The notes under the pieces were generated by a model that saw nothing but the letters and a program-made list of their open reading frames with translations, ran no database searches and had not been told where the DNA came from. Shown piece by piece: positions 18,091 to 26,332 of a stretch of 31,780 nucleotides of DNA. Source of the DNA: Akkermansiaceae bacterium UBA5689 (lineage in GTDB: Bacteria > Verrucomicrobiota > Verrucomicrobiia > Verrucomicrobiales > Akkermansiaceae). Position numbers and translations under genes: made by a program. The stretch lies in assembly GCA_002420305.1 (NCBI GenBank), contig DIHT01000066.1, positions 43,791 through 75,570 on the forward strand, in the 5' to 3' direction. Position 1 is the stretch's first letter. Each line of letters begins with the position of its first letter.

Positions 18091-19371
18091 TTAGAGCTCT
18101 CCGGCAACCAGATCCGACCACTGCTGTCTTTTTCGTGCCACCGTAGTCTCCGTCCCGTCTACCAGTATTTCAGCTGGGAGAGGACGGGAGTTGTAGTTCG
18201 ACGCCATGGTGAAGCTATAGGCTCCTGCGCTCATGAGCGCGATGAGGTCACCTTGCTGAAAATCAGCAATCGCCCGATTCTGGCAGAAGAAGTCTCCGCT
18301 TTCACAAATCGGGCCTACCACATCTCCAATTACGGTGTTTTCTGACTGGCGCTCAAGGATAGGAACAATTTCATGGTGGCCCTCGTAGAGCGCCGGCCGG
18401 ATAAGGTCATTCATTCCGGCATCGACAATCTTGAAGGTCTTGTCTCTACCCTTTTTCTCATAGAGGCAGGAGGTAAGTAAAACCCCTGCGTTCCCAGACA
18501 TGTAGCGCCCCGGCTCAAGGACTATTTTCAGTTTCAGGCCGCTGAGTAGTGGGAGAAGTTCCCGCGCATAAACATCAGGGGAGAGGGGAGGGTTTTCCTG
18601 CTCGCTCCACCAGTTCGATGGTCCTGAGGCAAGGGCCTCCTCATAGACGATGCCAATCCCTCCGCCGATTGAGAAGAATTCGATGCCGTATGTCTGCTGC
18701 AATTCTTTTACCAGAGGGATGACTCGTTTTACTGCCTCAACGAAAGGAGATACGTTGGTGAGCTGTGAGCCAATATGCATCTGGATGCCCTTAATCTGAA
18801 TATGAGGAAGGGCGGATGCTCTCTCATAGACCTTCATGGTCTCTTCGTAATCAATTCCGAATTTATTTTCTGCCTTTCCTGTTGAAATATATTTGTGGGT
18901 TTGAGCGTCCACATTTGGGTTAATTCGCACGGCAACAGGAGCGATTTCCGATATCGATTCTGCGACGTTATTGATGAACTCGAGTTCAGCGAGAGACTCT
19001 ATGTTGAAGCAGTAGATGCCCTGCTCCAGGGCATAGCGTATTTCCTCTGTTGTTTTTCCTACGCCCGCAAAAGAGCAGCGCTTTGGATCTCCGCCGGCCT
19101 TGATTACGCGAAACAATTCCCCTCCTGATACAATATCAAATCCGCTTCCCAAGTCAGCAAGCAGCCTGAGAACGGAGAGGTTCGAGTTAGCTTTGACGGC
19201 AAAGGCGATGTGATGGTCGAGATTGCCAAGGGCCTCGTGAAGTCTCTTGTAATTGTTCCGGAGCGTCTGAGAGGAATAGACGTAAAGGGGAGTTCCATGA
19301 TCTTGGGCGAGAGTCTGAAGGTTGACTTCCTCGCAGTGGAGAGCTCCCTGATGGTATTTGAACTGGTGCAT
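18091..19371 (-). CDS. lysA: Diaminopimelate decarboxylase
   Basis: PLP enzyme for the last step of lysine synthesis (meso-diaminopimelate to L-lysine and CO2). The frame extends to 19428, but the conserved N-terminus starts at MHQFKYHQGALHCEEVNLQTLAQDHGTPLYVYS-, so ATG 19371 is chosen (426 residues). PLP Lys60 lies in FAVKANSNL. HIGSQL (199-204), the glycine loop GGGIG (237-241), EPGRYM (286-291) and CESGDFF (356-362) are all present, so the active site is complete. No lysine riboswitch fits in the roughly 95 bp between it and the upstream gene. It may be cotranscribed with the upstream membrane-protein gene on the same strand. Confidence 0.96.
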   Translation of the reverse strand: MHQFKYHQGALHCEEVNLQTLAQDHGTPLYVYSSQTLRNNYKRLHEALGNLDHHIAFAVKANSNLSVLRLLADLGSGFDIVSGGELFRVIKAGGDPKRCSFAGVGKTTEEIRYALEQGIYCFNIESLAELEFINNVAESISEIAPVAVRINPNVDAQTHKYISTGKAENKFGIDYEETMKVYERASALPHIQIKGIQMHIGSQLTNVSPFVEAVKRVIPLVKELQQTYGIEFFSIGGGIGIVYEEALASGPSNWWSEQENPPLSPDVYARELLPLLSGLKLKIVLEPGRYMSGNAGVLLTSCLYEKKGRDKTFKIVDAGMNDLIRPALYEGHHEIVPILERQSENTVIGDVVGPICESGDFFCQNRAIADFQQGDLIALMSAGAYSFTMASNYNSRPLPAEILVDGTETTVARKRQQWSDLVAGEL

Positions 19372-19448
19372 TAAAAAGGTGGGCGATTTTGTGCTGGGAA
19401 GGAATAGCCCAAAAAATGCTGAAGCCAACAGATCAAAAGCGAGGAAAG

Positions 19449-19466
19449 ATCCGGTATTTGCCGGAT
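19449..19466 (-). terminator. Possible weak terminator after the PAP2-like gene
   Basis: On the minus strand ATCCGG-CAAATA-CCGGAT follows the PAP2-like gene stop immediately. It is a 6-bp stem, followed by CTTTCCTCGCTTTT rather than a clean U run. It may reduce read-through into lysA. Confidence 0.35.
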
Positions 19467-20869
19467 TACTCGATGCGGAAGGAGCGTGTGCGTCGGCCGA
19501 AAAAGTCCTCAGCGATCGCCTTTCCCTTGATGTTCAGAAGCTTGGTTTTGAACCCCGAGGTCAGCCATACATGAGCGAAGAAGCCAGATGCTCGGTCCGA
19601 TTGGGGAGGAAGGGCCACGACCGAAAGGACCTGTTTTCCAAGGGTGATTCGGTAAACACGGTTCGGAGGAAGAGAGATCCGATTGCGAACATTCAGCTTC
19701 GATAGATGCCCATTTCTACGTTGGACAATATGAGTCCCATCCTCAATGGATCGTGAGCTGGTTCGCAGCTGTGAGCCCGGGAAACCGATGCCTTTGAATT
19801 CAGTCTCAAGAAGAAGATCTTCCCCGCCAGTAATCTCGAGCTCTCCTCGGAGGTCGAGGTCGAGGTGGATTGTGTCGGGGAGGCGGCCTTCGGTATCCGC
19901 GAGCAACGGAGTGGTGGTAAGCCCTGAGGTGGGAAAGGCGAGGCATACAATGCCTGTAACCGAGAGCAGGCTCAGGAGAATAGCCAGAGAGGCCCACCGA
20001 GGAAGAGGGAGTGCCGCTTTCTGACGGGGAGATAAGAGGATTCCACGATGAAGTCCAAGGGCATGCGCTGCCATTGCAGAGAAGAGCCAGGATACAGCTG
20101 CAGATAGAAGGATATCTCCAGCGAAACATGCGCCCTGAACCATGGATGCAACTCCGATTGCGATTCCGTAAATGCCAGCAGTCAGGATTATGACGGCACC
20201 CCACTTTCTCCTGCGATGTATGAGGAGCAAGAGTCCTGCTCCGAAAAAATAAAAGCCGGTAGAGGCAAGTCCACCGCCATGAAAACGTCCTTCGGTAGAT
20301 GAGCTTGATACTATGATCCGTCCGAACTGCTGCGTGCCCCCCAGGTCGATTGTTTCGTAGGGCTGGGGCCTTTCCCAAATTTGTCCTAGGAGCGCGCCAG
20401 TGAACAGGCTGGGGCCGAGAATGAGGGTTAGAATGAGGAAGAGTGCGAGTTTTCGAAAAGGAGCGAAGTTCGCTCGCATGAAACCGAGAGCGAGGACGGA
20501 TAGCGCGAGGGTGCCGGTGACGATGGCCGGAAGTGCGCCGAAGCGGTAGATGTGGTTCCAGGGGAATTCTTCGGAGAAAGTCCAAAGATGTGCTTTCTCA
20601 TTGTAGAGGCGGCTACTGATTTCCAGATCGAAATTACCAAGAGTAAAGGGGGTGATTGCTCCAATGAATACGATCATAGGGAGGCCATAGAGAGCGATGA
20701 GCCAGCGTCTGTTCACAGGAGAGATGGGGATAGTAATGGAAAATCTGTCTTCAGTGAAGCTCTCCCTGCACGTGCCGTTCTGTCTGAGATCAAAAGGTTG
20801 GGATCCCGGTGGTTTTCTGACCCTTACAGCGAGATTACTCAGGGGTTGTGGCTGCCGTAGCAGATACAC
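19466..20869 (-). CDS. PAP2-superfamily-like membrane protein, catalytic residues not conserved
   Basis: 467 residues as drawn; the first 50 are not hydrophobic and the true start may be later, for example GTG at the Val of PVNRRWLIALYGL. About six membrane helices follow (to about residue 300), then a soluble C-terminal domain of about 150 residues rich in beta strands. The membrane part resembles PAP2 lipid phosphatases (GQIWERPQP, LASTGFYFFGAGLLLLIHRR, SMVQGACFAGDILLSA). The phosphatase signatures are changed. The Lys of KxxxxxxRP is absent, the PSGH motif reads GGGL, and the R-x5-H-x3-D motif reads S-x5-C-x3-D. It may have lost activity or acquired another role. It lies upstream of lysA on the same strand and is separated from glnII by a terminator. 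Confidence 0.7.
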   Translation of the reverse strand: MYLLRQPQPLSNLAVRVRKPPGSQPFDLRQNGTCRESFTEDRFSITIPISPVNRRWLIALYGLPMIVFIGAITPFTLGNFDLEISSRLYNEKAHLWTFSEEFPWNHIYRFGALPAIVTGTLALSVLALGFMRANFAPFRKLALFLILTLILGPSLFTGALLGQIWERPQPYETIDLGGTQQFGRIIVSSSSTEGRFHGGGLASTGFYFFGAGLLLLIHRRRKWGAVIILTAGIYGIAIGVASMVQGACFAGDILLSAAVSWLFSAMAAHALGLHRGILLSPRQKAALPLPRWASLAILLSLLSVTGIVCLAFPTSGLTTTPLLADTEGRLPDTIHLDLDLRGELEITGGEDLLLETEFKGIGFPGSQLRTSSRSIEDGTHIVQRRNGHLSKLNVRNRISLPPNRVYRITLGKQVLSVVALPPQSDRASGFFAHVWLTSGFKTKLLNIKGKAIAEDFFGRRTRSFRIE

Positions 20870-20912
20870 TGTTTATCGGTCCCTGGTTCAGGCAAGTATG
20901 CCCCATAGACGG

Positions 20913-20943
20913 AAAACGGCCAACCTCGAGAGAGGTTGGCCGT
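20913..20943 (-). terminator. Terminator of glnII
   Basis: A perfect 12-bp stem, ACGGCCAACCTC with GAGGTTGGCCGT, around a four-base loop, lies 26 bp after the glnII stop. On the minus strand it is followed by TTTTCC. It separates glnII from the PAP2-like gene. Confidence 0.85.
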
Positions 20944-20969
20944 GTAAGAATATCCGAGGGTAGCCGGTG

Positions 20970-21986
20970 TTATGACCCCGTAGGAACTGTAGCTATGGTC
21001 TGGAGGATCCTGCTGGCAATGGCGTATGGGTCGCCCTGTGAGTTCGGCCTGCGATCCTCAAGGTAGCCCTTGTAATCATCTTTCACGAAGGCATGTGGAA
21101 CTCGAACAGAAGCCCCCCGATCCGCGATTCCATAGGAGAACTTGTCGATAGATTGCGTTTCATGGAGGCCAGTTAGACGCAAGTGGTTGTCGGGACCATA
21201 GACTGCGATGTGTTCTTCGCAATGGGCCTCAAAGGCCGCCATAAGGGCTTCGAAGTATTCCTTGCCTCCCGTTTCGCGCAGGTAGGTTGTGGAGAAGTTT
21301 GAGTGCATACCGGAGCCATTCCAGTCTCCAGCGAGAGGCTTGCAGTGCATATCAACATCAACCCCATACTCTTCGCAAAGGCGAAGGAGAAGGAATCTTG
21401 CGACCCAGACATCATCAGCAGCCTTTTTCGATCCTTTGCCAAAGACCTGGAACTCCCATTGTCCCTTGGCTACCTCGGCATTAATGCCTTCATGATTGAT
21501 ACCTGCATGCAGGCACTGCCAGAGATGCTCTTCAGTGATCTGCCGGCCGAGAGCGGACACATTCTTGAAGCCAACTCCGCAGTAGTATTCGCCCTGGGGC
21601 TCAGGATATCCTTCCGATGGAAAACCGATGGGAACACCGTTTTGTGTGAGGAAATATTCCTGCTCAAATCCGAACCAAGCTCCCTCGTCGTCAAGGATTG
21701 TAGCTCGGGTGTTTGTTGGGTGGGGGTCTCCGCTCGGGAGCATGACCTCGCACATCACCAAAGCCTGATTTGAGTTCGTGCTGTCAGGGTAAACAGCCAC
21801 TGGTTTCAGAATGCAGTCAGAGTCACTTCCGTCAGCCTGCTGGGTAGAGCTGCCATCAAACCCCCATTCGGGAAGGTCAGCGACTTCCGGGAAGGAATCG
21901 AACTCCTTGATACAGCATTTAGTCCGGAGATTGGGGACGGGCGAGTAGCCATCCAGCCAGATGTAATCCAATTTGTATTTTGCCAT
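20970..21986 (-). CDS. glnII: Glutamine synthetase type II (GSII)
   Basis: Makes glutamine from glutamate, ammonia and ATP in the cytoplasm. 338 residues, matching the short type II enzyme and not the ~470-residue type I enzyme. Recognisable blocks in order: LDYIWLDGY, PEWGFDGSSTQQA, WFGFEQEYF (metal-binding Glu), GINAEVAKGQWEFQV, DVDMHCKPLAGDWNGSGMHSNFST, NHLRLTGLHETQ, YGIADRGASVRVP and YLEDRRPNSQGDPYAIASRI. All ATP- and metal-binding segments are present and there is no adenylylation motif of the GSI type. It is monocistronic, with a strong terminator downstream and a candidate sigma-54 promoter upstream. Confidence 0.95.
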   Translation of the reverse strand: MAKYKLDYIWLDGYSPVPNLRTKCCIKEFDSFPEVADLPEWGFDGSSTQQADGSDSDCILKPVAVYPDSTNSNQALVMCEVMLPSGDPHPTNTRATILDDEGAWFGFEQEYFLTQNGVPIGFPSEGYPEPQGEYYCGVGFKNVSALGRQITEEHLWQCLHAGINHEGINAEVAKGQWEFQVFGKGSKKAADDVWVARFLLLRLCEEYGVDVDMHCKPLAGDWNGSGMHSNFSTTYLRETGGKEYFEALMAAFEAHCEEHIAVYGPDNHLRLTGLHETQSIDKFSYGIADRGASVRVPHAFVKDDYKGYLEDRRPNSQGDPYAIASRILQTIATVPTGS

Positions 21987-22080
21987 TGTCGTGTTCTAGT
22001 GGTTATGCGCTCGAAGCTGTTGATTTAGAGATTCTCCGGAGAAAATCTACGTAGATGGGCTCCGAATACCCCCATTCCAA

Positions 22081-22096
22081 GCAGGGGCTGTGCCAA
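22081..22096 (-). promoter_or_regulatory. Candidate sigma-54 (-24/-12) promoter of glnII
   Basis: On the minus strand TTGGCACAGCCCCTGC carries the -24 GG and the -12 GC exactly 10 nt apart and matches the RpoN consensus TTGGCACG-N4-TTGC at most positions. It lies about 95 bp upstream of the glnII ATG, just downstream of the kinase/PP2C gene. Nitrogen control of glutamine synthetase by RpoN is common. No NtrC-type site was recognised. Confidence 0.55.
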
Positions 22097-22124
22097 GCTG
22101 AGTGAAATTCCCCAGCGGAAAAGC

Positions 22125-23489
22125 TCAAAGTTCGGTAATATCCGCAACAATCAGGGTCGCGTCATCTTCGCTACTGTTTCCCCTTGCCCGGCGCAGGACT
22201 TGAAAACTGCAGTCTTTAGCCTCTGCCGGGGAGGAAAGTTCTGCTGCGAGGCCTTTTTCCCACAGTCCGTCCGTAATTCCGTCGGTGCAGAGCAGCAGGC
22301 GATCCCCGTTGAGGAGAGAATGGGACTCGATCTGAGGCAGGATGTTGTGATGTCCGCCGCCCAGGGCGTCTGACAGGGCGCTTCTTCTTGGATGAGCCCG
22401 ATAGGCATATTCAGTCATGCCTCCTCGCTTCCACTCCGCCCAGACATGAGAATGATCCCGCGTCAGCTGAGTCGTTTTCCCTGAGCGCTGAAGGTAGAGC
22501 CGCGAGTCCCCGATGTGCGCGAAAGCAATCTCTCCGGGAGTGAGCCAGACGAGAGTAAGAGTGGCGCCCATTCCCCTGAGAGAGGGTTCCGTGGCGGCAA
22601 GGTCATTGAGTCCGTTGTGGGCTTCGCGCATCAGGCGGTTCAGGACCTTGGCCCTGCGGTCTCCAGCTGCTTCCTGGAGGGTTTCATATAGTTCAGCTGA
22701 ATTCCGTTTGACCCACGAAAGAACCAGCCTCGATGCAAGTTCACCAGCTGATCCTCCGCCCATGCCGTCGGAGACGGCAAGGACGAGGTGAGAGGGTTGC
22801 AGGAGAGCTTCTCCATGAGCGTCATATTTAGTAGCGCGCTGGGGTCCAACTTCGAGAGCAAGGAAGGCGTCGTCATTGGATTCGCGCGTCGTTCCACCTT
22901 CGGATCTCGAGGACCAGTTAACCCTCCATAGCTCGCGGGGCCTGTGTTGGGTTTCGGTTAGCTCAGGAAGCAGAGTAGCCAGTTCGAAGTCGATCAGGCA
23001 GAAGCGTCCTAATTGGGGGCAGTAGGTCACATTCCGGGGCTCGGGGTCATCATGACGAACTCCGTATTCCCTCTCGAGATCGGAAAAAAGTATGTCCGAT
23101 TTAGATCGCGAAATATCTGGTGCTGGTTGGCCACAGTTGGTGGTAACGATATAGTGTTGTTCAGGGTGGTGCTCGAGGAGTCTGGGAACGTAGGGGCAGG
23201 ATCTGTTTTCGAGGGCGCGGAGAATTCGGACTTCATTCTCGCACCGCTGGTCCTTCTGGTGTCCCCGGAACGTCTTGTGGACGTTGCCCTTGAAGTCGAT
23301 GCGAACGTGAGAGCGAATGCCGTCCTTTAAATCCTTCACGGCAGCGAAGTGAAGACGGGCGGCGTGTCCAGCGGAAGGTGAAAATCGAAGAAGAGCATTT
23401 TTTTCGATGGTGTCAGAGGAATGCCTGATTTCCGGGGCCGATACACGGTTTGACTTCACCCTGCAGTGATCCTTTCCTTGACCTCTCAA
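22125..23489 (-). CDS. Fusion of a small kinase-like domain and a PP2C-family Ser/Thr phosphatase
   Basis: 454 residues from TTG 23489; GTG 23459 (residue 11) is an equally plausible start. Residues about 60-175 look like a reduced protein-kinase fold: Lys72 (NVHKTF), Glu85 (ENEVRILRAL), a catalytic loop HDDPEPRN (146-153, HxDxxxxN) and IDFE (166-169) in place of DFG. Residues about 195-454 are a complete PP2C domain: ESNDDAF, AVSDGMGGGSAGELAS (241-245 metal-binding DG), GMGATLTLVWL, AHIGDSRLYL, TRDHSHV, LLLCTDGITDGL and SSEDDATLIV. The PP2C metal ligands are intact. Joining opposing activities in one chain suggests a self-contained signalling switch. It is divergent from rex and upstream of glnII. 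Confidence 0.85.
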   Translation of the reverse strand: MRGQGKDHCRVKSNRVSAPEIRHSSDTIEKNALLRFSPSAGHAARLHFAAVKDLKDGIRSHVRIDFKGNVHKTFRGHQKDQRCENEVRILRALENRSCPYVPRLLEHHPEQHYIVTTNCGQPAPDISRSKSDILFSDLEREYGVRHDDPEPRNVTYCPQLGRFCLIDFELATLLPELTETQHRPRELWRVNWSSRSEGGTTRESNDDAFLALEVGPQRATKYDAHGEALLQPSHLVLAVSDGMGGGSAGELASRLVLSWVKRNSAELYETLQEAAGDRRAKVLNRLMREAHNGLNDLAATEPSLRGMGATLTLVWLTPGEIAFAHIGDSRLYLQRSGKTTQLTRDHSHVWAEWKRGGMTEYAYRAHPRRSALSDALGGGHHNILPQIESHSLLNGDRLLLCTDGITDGLWEKGLAAELSSPAEAKDCSFQVLRRARGNSSEDDATLIVADITEL

Positions 23490-23491
23490 GG
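23476..23491. promoter_or_regulatory. Inverted repeat between the kinase/PP2C gene and rex
   Basis: CCTTGA-CCTC-TCAAGG, two 6-bp arms with a 4-bp spacer, sits in the short divergent region 24 bp before the rex GTG. It could be an operator. It does not match the usual Rex site (TTGTGAA-n6-TTCACAA), so the binding protein is unknown. Confidence 0.3.
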
Positions 23492-23514
23492 TCAGGCGTG
23501 GAATCTGATGTTGA

Positions 23515-24162
23515 GTGGAAAGGATTGAGATACCGAAGAAGGCAATTTATCGCCTTTCAATCTACCAGCGCTGTCTGAGTAAGCTGCAGGAAAATGGCAT
23601 GGAGACGGTAAGCTCCTCTGCCCTGGCTGGTGCGGCCGGCGTTAAGCCGGCTCAGCTGCGCAAGGATCTGACGTATTTCGGGCAGTTCGGTACCAGGGGG
23701 TTGGGCTACTCAGTAGAAGAACTTCGCGATGCCATCCGTGACGTTCTTGGCCGGGAACATTTGCAGCCGGTGGTAATGGTCGGAGCTGGAAACCTGGGTG
23801 TTGCGCTGTTGAGGTATCGAGGTTTTGAGAAGGAAGGGTTTGAGGTGGTTGCAGCGTTCGACACCGAGCCGGAAGCGGTCATTGCGAGAGGAGTTTCAGT
23901 TCCGGTGCATAGGCACGACGAGGTTGTCAGTTTTGTTTCTAACAATGGAGTCAAACTCGCAATTCTCTGCGTCCCCGGGGGGGTTGCGCAGGAGGTCGCC
24001 AATGAACTGGTTGAGGCTGGGGTGCAGGGAATTCTTAATTTTTCGCCTAACCTTCTGGAGGTGCCCGAGCCAGTGACTGTCAACAATGTTGATTTGGCCT
24101 TGGAACTCGAGAATCTCTCCTATTTTGTGACCCAGGGAGAAGAGGCTGAGGAGAGTCAATGA
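23515..24162 (+). CDS. rex: Redox-sensing transcriptional repressor Rex
   Basis: 215 residues, normal for Rex. The GTG at 23515 is the only start that keeps the conserved N-terminus (MERIEIPKKAIYRLSIYQRCL); an upstream in-frame TGA at 23512 excludes an earlier one. An N-terminal winged helix (about 8-75, with SSALAGAAGVKPAQLRKDLTYFGQFGTRGLGYSVEEL) binds DNA. A Rossmann fold follows with GAGNLG (90-95) for NADH/NAD+ and ends in the FSPNLLEVPEPVTVNNVDLALELENLSYFV segment that swaps between subunits. Rex represses fermentation and respiration genes when NADH is low and is released by a high NADH/NAD+ ratio. It is divergent from the kinase/PP2C gene. Confidence 0.96.
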   Translation: MERIEIPKKAIYRLSIYQRCLSKLQENGMETVSSSALAGAAGVKPAQLRKDLTYFGQFGTRGLGYSVEELRDAIRDVLGREHLQPVVMVGAGNLGVALLRYRGFEKEGFEVVAAFDTEPEAVIARGVSVPVHRHDEVVSFVSNNGVKLAILCVPGGVAQEVANELVEAGVQGILNFSPNLLEVPEPVTVNNVDLALELENLSYFVTQGEEAEESQ

Positions 24163-24261
24163 GGGCCTTCCTGATGCCTAAGCTTCATAATGATCTTATT
24201 TTCTGCAAAAACCCTCTAAGGTTTCCCGCTTCGGTTCGTTCATAGTACATCGTGTGTCAGG

Positions 24262-24807
24262 ATGGGCCAAAAAGATGCAATGGGTGAAACCCGCGAGCAG
24301 TTTGTCGAAGAGGCGCTCGCTCGATACGAGGGGCCACTCATTGGATATGCAATAGGCATAGTGCATGACGTAGAGCGGGCACGGGACGTAGTTCAGGATA
24401 CGTTCATACGATTGTATCAACAGGACCGGGATAAGGTGGGGCGCGGTCTTAAAGCTTGGCTGTATACGGTTTGCCGAAACCGCGCCCTCGATATCCTTCG
24501 AAAGGAGAAGAGACTGGTTCTGGTAAAAGATGAGGAGTTGTTCAGCGAGAAGGAGAATTCAACCTCGCCAGATCACACGGCTGATTGGGATGAACGTGTT
24601 TCTCTTGTTATGAATACTTTGGAACAGCTCCCCGGTAACCAGCGGGAAGTCATCAGGTTAAAATTCCAGCAGGAACTTTCCTACAAGGAAATCAGCGAAG
24701 CTACCGGACTTGCTGTGGGTAATGTCGGATTCCTGCTCCACACCGGATTGAAGCGCCTGCGTTCGCTTTTGCCGGAAGACCTTCTGGAGAACCACCTCTC
24801 AAAGTGA
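24262..24807 (+). CDS. ECF-type RNA polymerase sigma factor
   Basis: 181 residues from ATG 24262; the ATG seven codons later (MGETREQF) could also start it. Region 2 (about 20-85) contains DVVQDTFIRLYQ and AWLYTVCRNRALDILRKEKR, which melt and bind the -10 element. Region 4 (about 120-172) contains LEQLPGNQREVIRLKFQQELSYKEISEATGLAVGNVGFLLHTGLKRLR, a helix-turn-helix for the -35 element. There is no region 1.1 or 3, so it is a group 4 sigma factor. Its stop overlaps the start of the next gene (TGATG), which encodes its probable anti-sigma partner. Confidence 0.95.
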   Translation: MGQKDAMGETREQFVEEALARYEGPLIGYAIGIVHDVERARDVVQDTFIRLYQQDRDKVGRGLKAWLYTVCRNRALDILRKEKRLVLVKDEELFSEKENSTSPDHTADWDERVSLVMNTLEQLPGNQREVIRLKFQQELSYKEISEATGLAVGNVGFLLHTGLKRLRSLLPEDLLENHLSK

Positions 24808-26252
24808 TGAAAAATAGTAACCATGAAGATCCCCGTTGGACGGATTTTGCTCTGGGTGAGCTCCCAGAGCATGAGATGAATGCGCTTCGACGGATCGTGG
24901 CGAAAGATGCTGAAGTGCAAGCAGCACTTTCGGAGACCGAAGAGCTGACTTCCCTGATGCGCGAGGGCTTTCGTTCTCAAGTCTTTGAACTTGGGGAGTC
25001 GAGGCGAGAGGCGATCAGGAAGGCAGGGCGTGTTCCAGCGCCAGAGACGGTGGTTTCGATGCAGCCCCGGCGCCGTGATTGGCTGCGTCCGGCTGCCATT
25101 GCTGCGGTGGCAGCAGGACTGGTTGGATGCGCCCTATGGGTGATGCAGCAGATCCCGGTGGAAGAGAGGGGATCTGCCATGACCGCTGATTCAGTCGGAT
25201 TGGGCTACAGGGAGGCTGTCCGAAGACAGATTCTTCTAGGGAATGCTCCTCGAGCAACCAGGTCGACGGCCGCAGGAGTGGGTGTTGCTTTGGACGCGCC
25301 GACCGGCGAGTTTTCCGTCACTCTTCCTGAAGTGCCGCGAGAATTCATCGAGGAGGAGTATCTCGCGCTGAAGGCGCTTTGGGATGAGAATCCCGATGGG
25401 TTTGCCGAGCAAGTCGAGTCTGCCACTGAGAAGGCTCAACTTTCTCTACTCAGCCATATCGCGCCTATGGCCGATAATCCGTTCATATCTGCAGAGGCGA
25501 AGCCGCAGTCGATTGTGCCAATCGTATCAGGAACAGCAAGTTACCATGTGGTGGAGAGGTTTATTCGGGGCGAGATGAAATTGCCACCCCGGGGCAGCGT
25601 GCGAATCGAAGAGTTAATTAATCACCTTTCCTACAGTGATAACGGGGGGGCGAGCATTGAGGGGGTAAAGCTTTCCGTGGAATTTGCTTCCTGTCCATGG
25701 GATGATGAATTGGCTCTCATGGGGGTCCTATTACAAAATGATTCGGACGGAGTTGTGGCGAGTGAAGCGGATGTTATTTTGACCGTTGATCCTGATCTCG
25801 TGAAGAGTTACCGATTGATTGGATATGCCGGCAGAGAAGATCCAGAGGTCGCGGTCAATAATGGCCCCTCCACCGATGGGCTCTCCTCTGGAAGGTCCAA
25901 CTATGTGCTGTATCAGATTCGTCCTCAAGACGAGGAACGAAGAGGCACTCAGAAGATTATGGCGCGGGTGAGCCTTCGTGCCGGGCTTGCAGCTGAGGAA
26001 TTGGTTGTTCCGGTAACCCGCCTCCCGAGAGAGTGGGCGCTGGCCAGCAGTAACCTGAAGACCGCGGTGGCGCTCTCTTCATGGGGCATGGTGCTGAGAC
26101 AGTCTCCGTTCGGAGGGCCTCTGACTCACTTCGATGTTGGTCGAATGGCGAGGGAGGCACTCGAGGGTGTGGATGTGACAGAACTGAAAAGGCGGGAGGC
26201 GCTGCAGCTGATTCTCGATTCATTGCCGCTGTTTGAAATAGATGCCGGTTGA
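24807..26252 (+). CDS. Membrane protein: anti-sigma-like N-terminus fused to YfbK-type domains without VWA
   Basis: 481 residues from ATG 24807 (a GTG at 24804 adds one residue). The N-terminal 90 residues (DPRWTDFALGELPEHEMNALRRIVAKDAEV) are typical of the cytoplasmic part of a zinc-less anti-sigma factor, followed by one membrane helix (about 93-113). Outside, residues about 225-310 match the YfbK N-terminal region (NPFISAEAKP..TASYHVVERFIRGEMKLPPRGSVRIEELINHL..FASCPWDDE). It then passes straight into the YfbK C-terminal region (DVILTVDPDLVKSYRLIGYAGRE..., residues about 320-480). The von Willebrand A domain that usually sits between them is absent. Translational coupling to the ECF gene supports an anti-sigma role. 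Confidence 0.8.
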   Translation: MKNSNHEDPRWTDFALGELPEHEMNALRRIVAKDAEVQAALSETEELTSLMREGFRSQVFELGESRREAIRKAGRVPAPETVVSMQPRRRDWLRPAAIAAVAAGLVGCALWVMQQIPVEERGSAMTADSVGLGYREAVRRQILLGNAPRATRSTAAGVGVALDAPTGEFSVTLPEVPREFIEEEYLALKALWDENPDGFAEQVESATEKAQLSLLSHIAPMADNPFISAEAKPQSIVPIVSGTASYHVVERFIRGEMKLPPRGSVRIEELINHLSYSDNGGASIEGVKLSVEFASCPWDDELALMGVLLQNDSDGVVASEADVILTVDPDLVKSYRLIGYAGREDPEVAVNNGPSTDGLSSGRSNYVLYQIRPQDEERRGTQKIMARVSLRAGLAAEELVVPVTRLPREWALASSNLKTAVALSSWGMVLRQSPFGGPLTHFDVGRMAREALEGVDVTELKRREALQLILDSLPLFEIDAG

Positions 26253-26332
26253 TGAAAGGCTGTTGAGGCAAGATCATCTGCCCTGGATTGAAATCAGGTA
26301 GTATTTTTCTAGCCTGAAGCTAAAGGTTGTTA

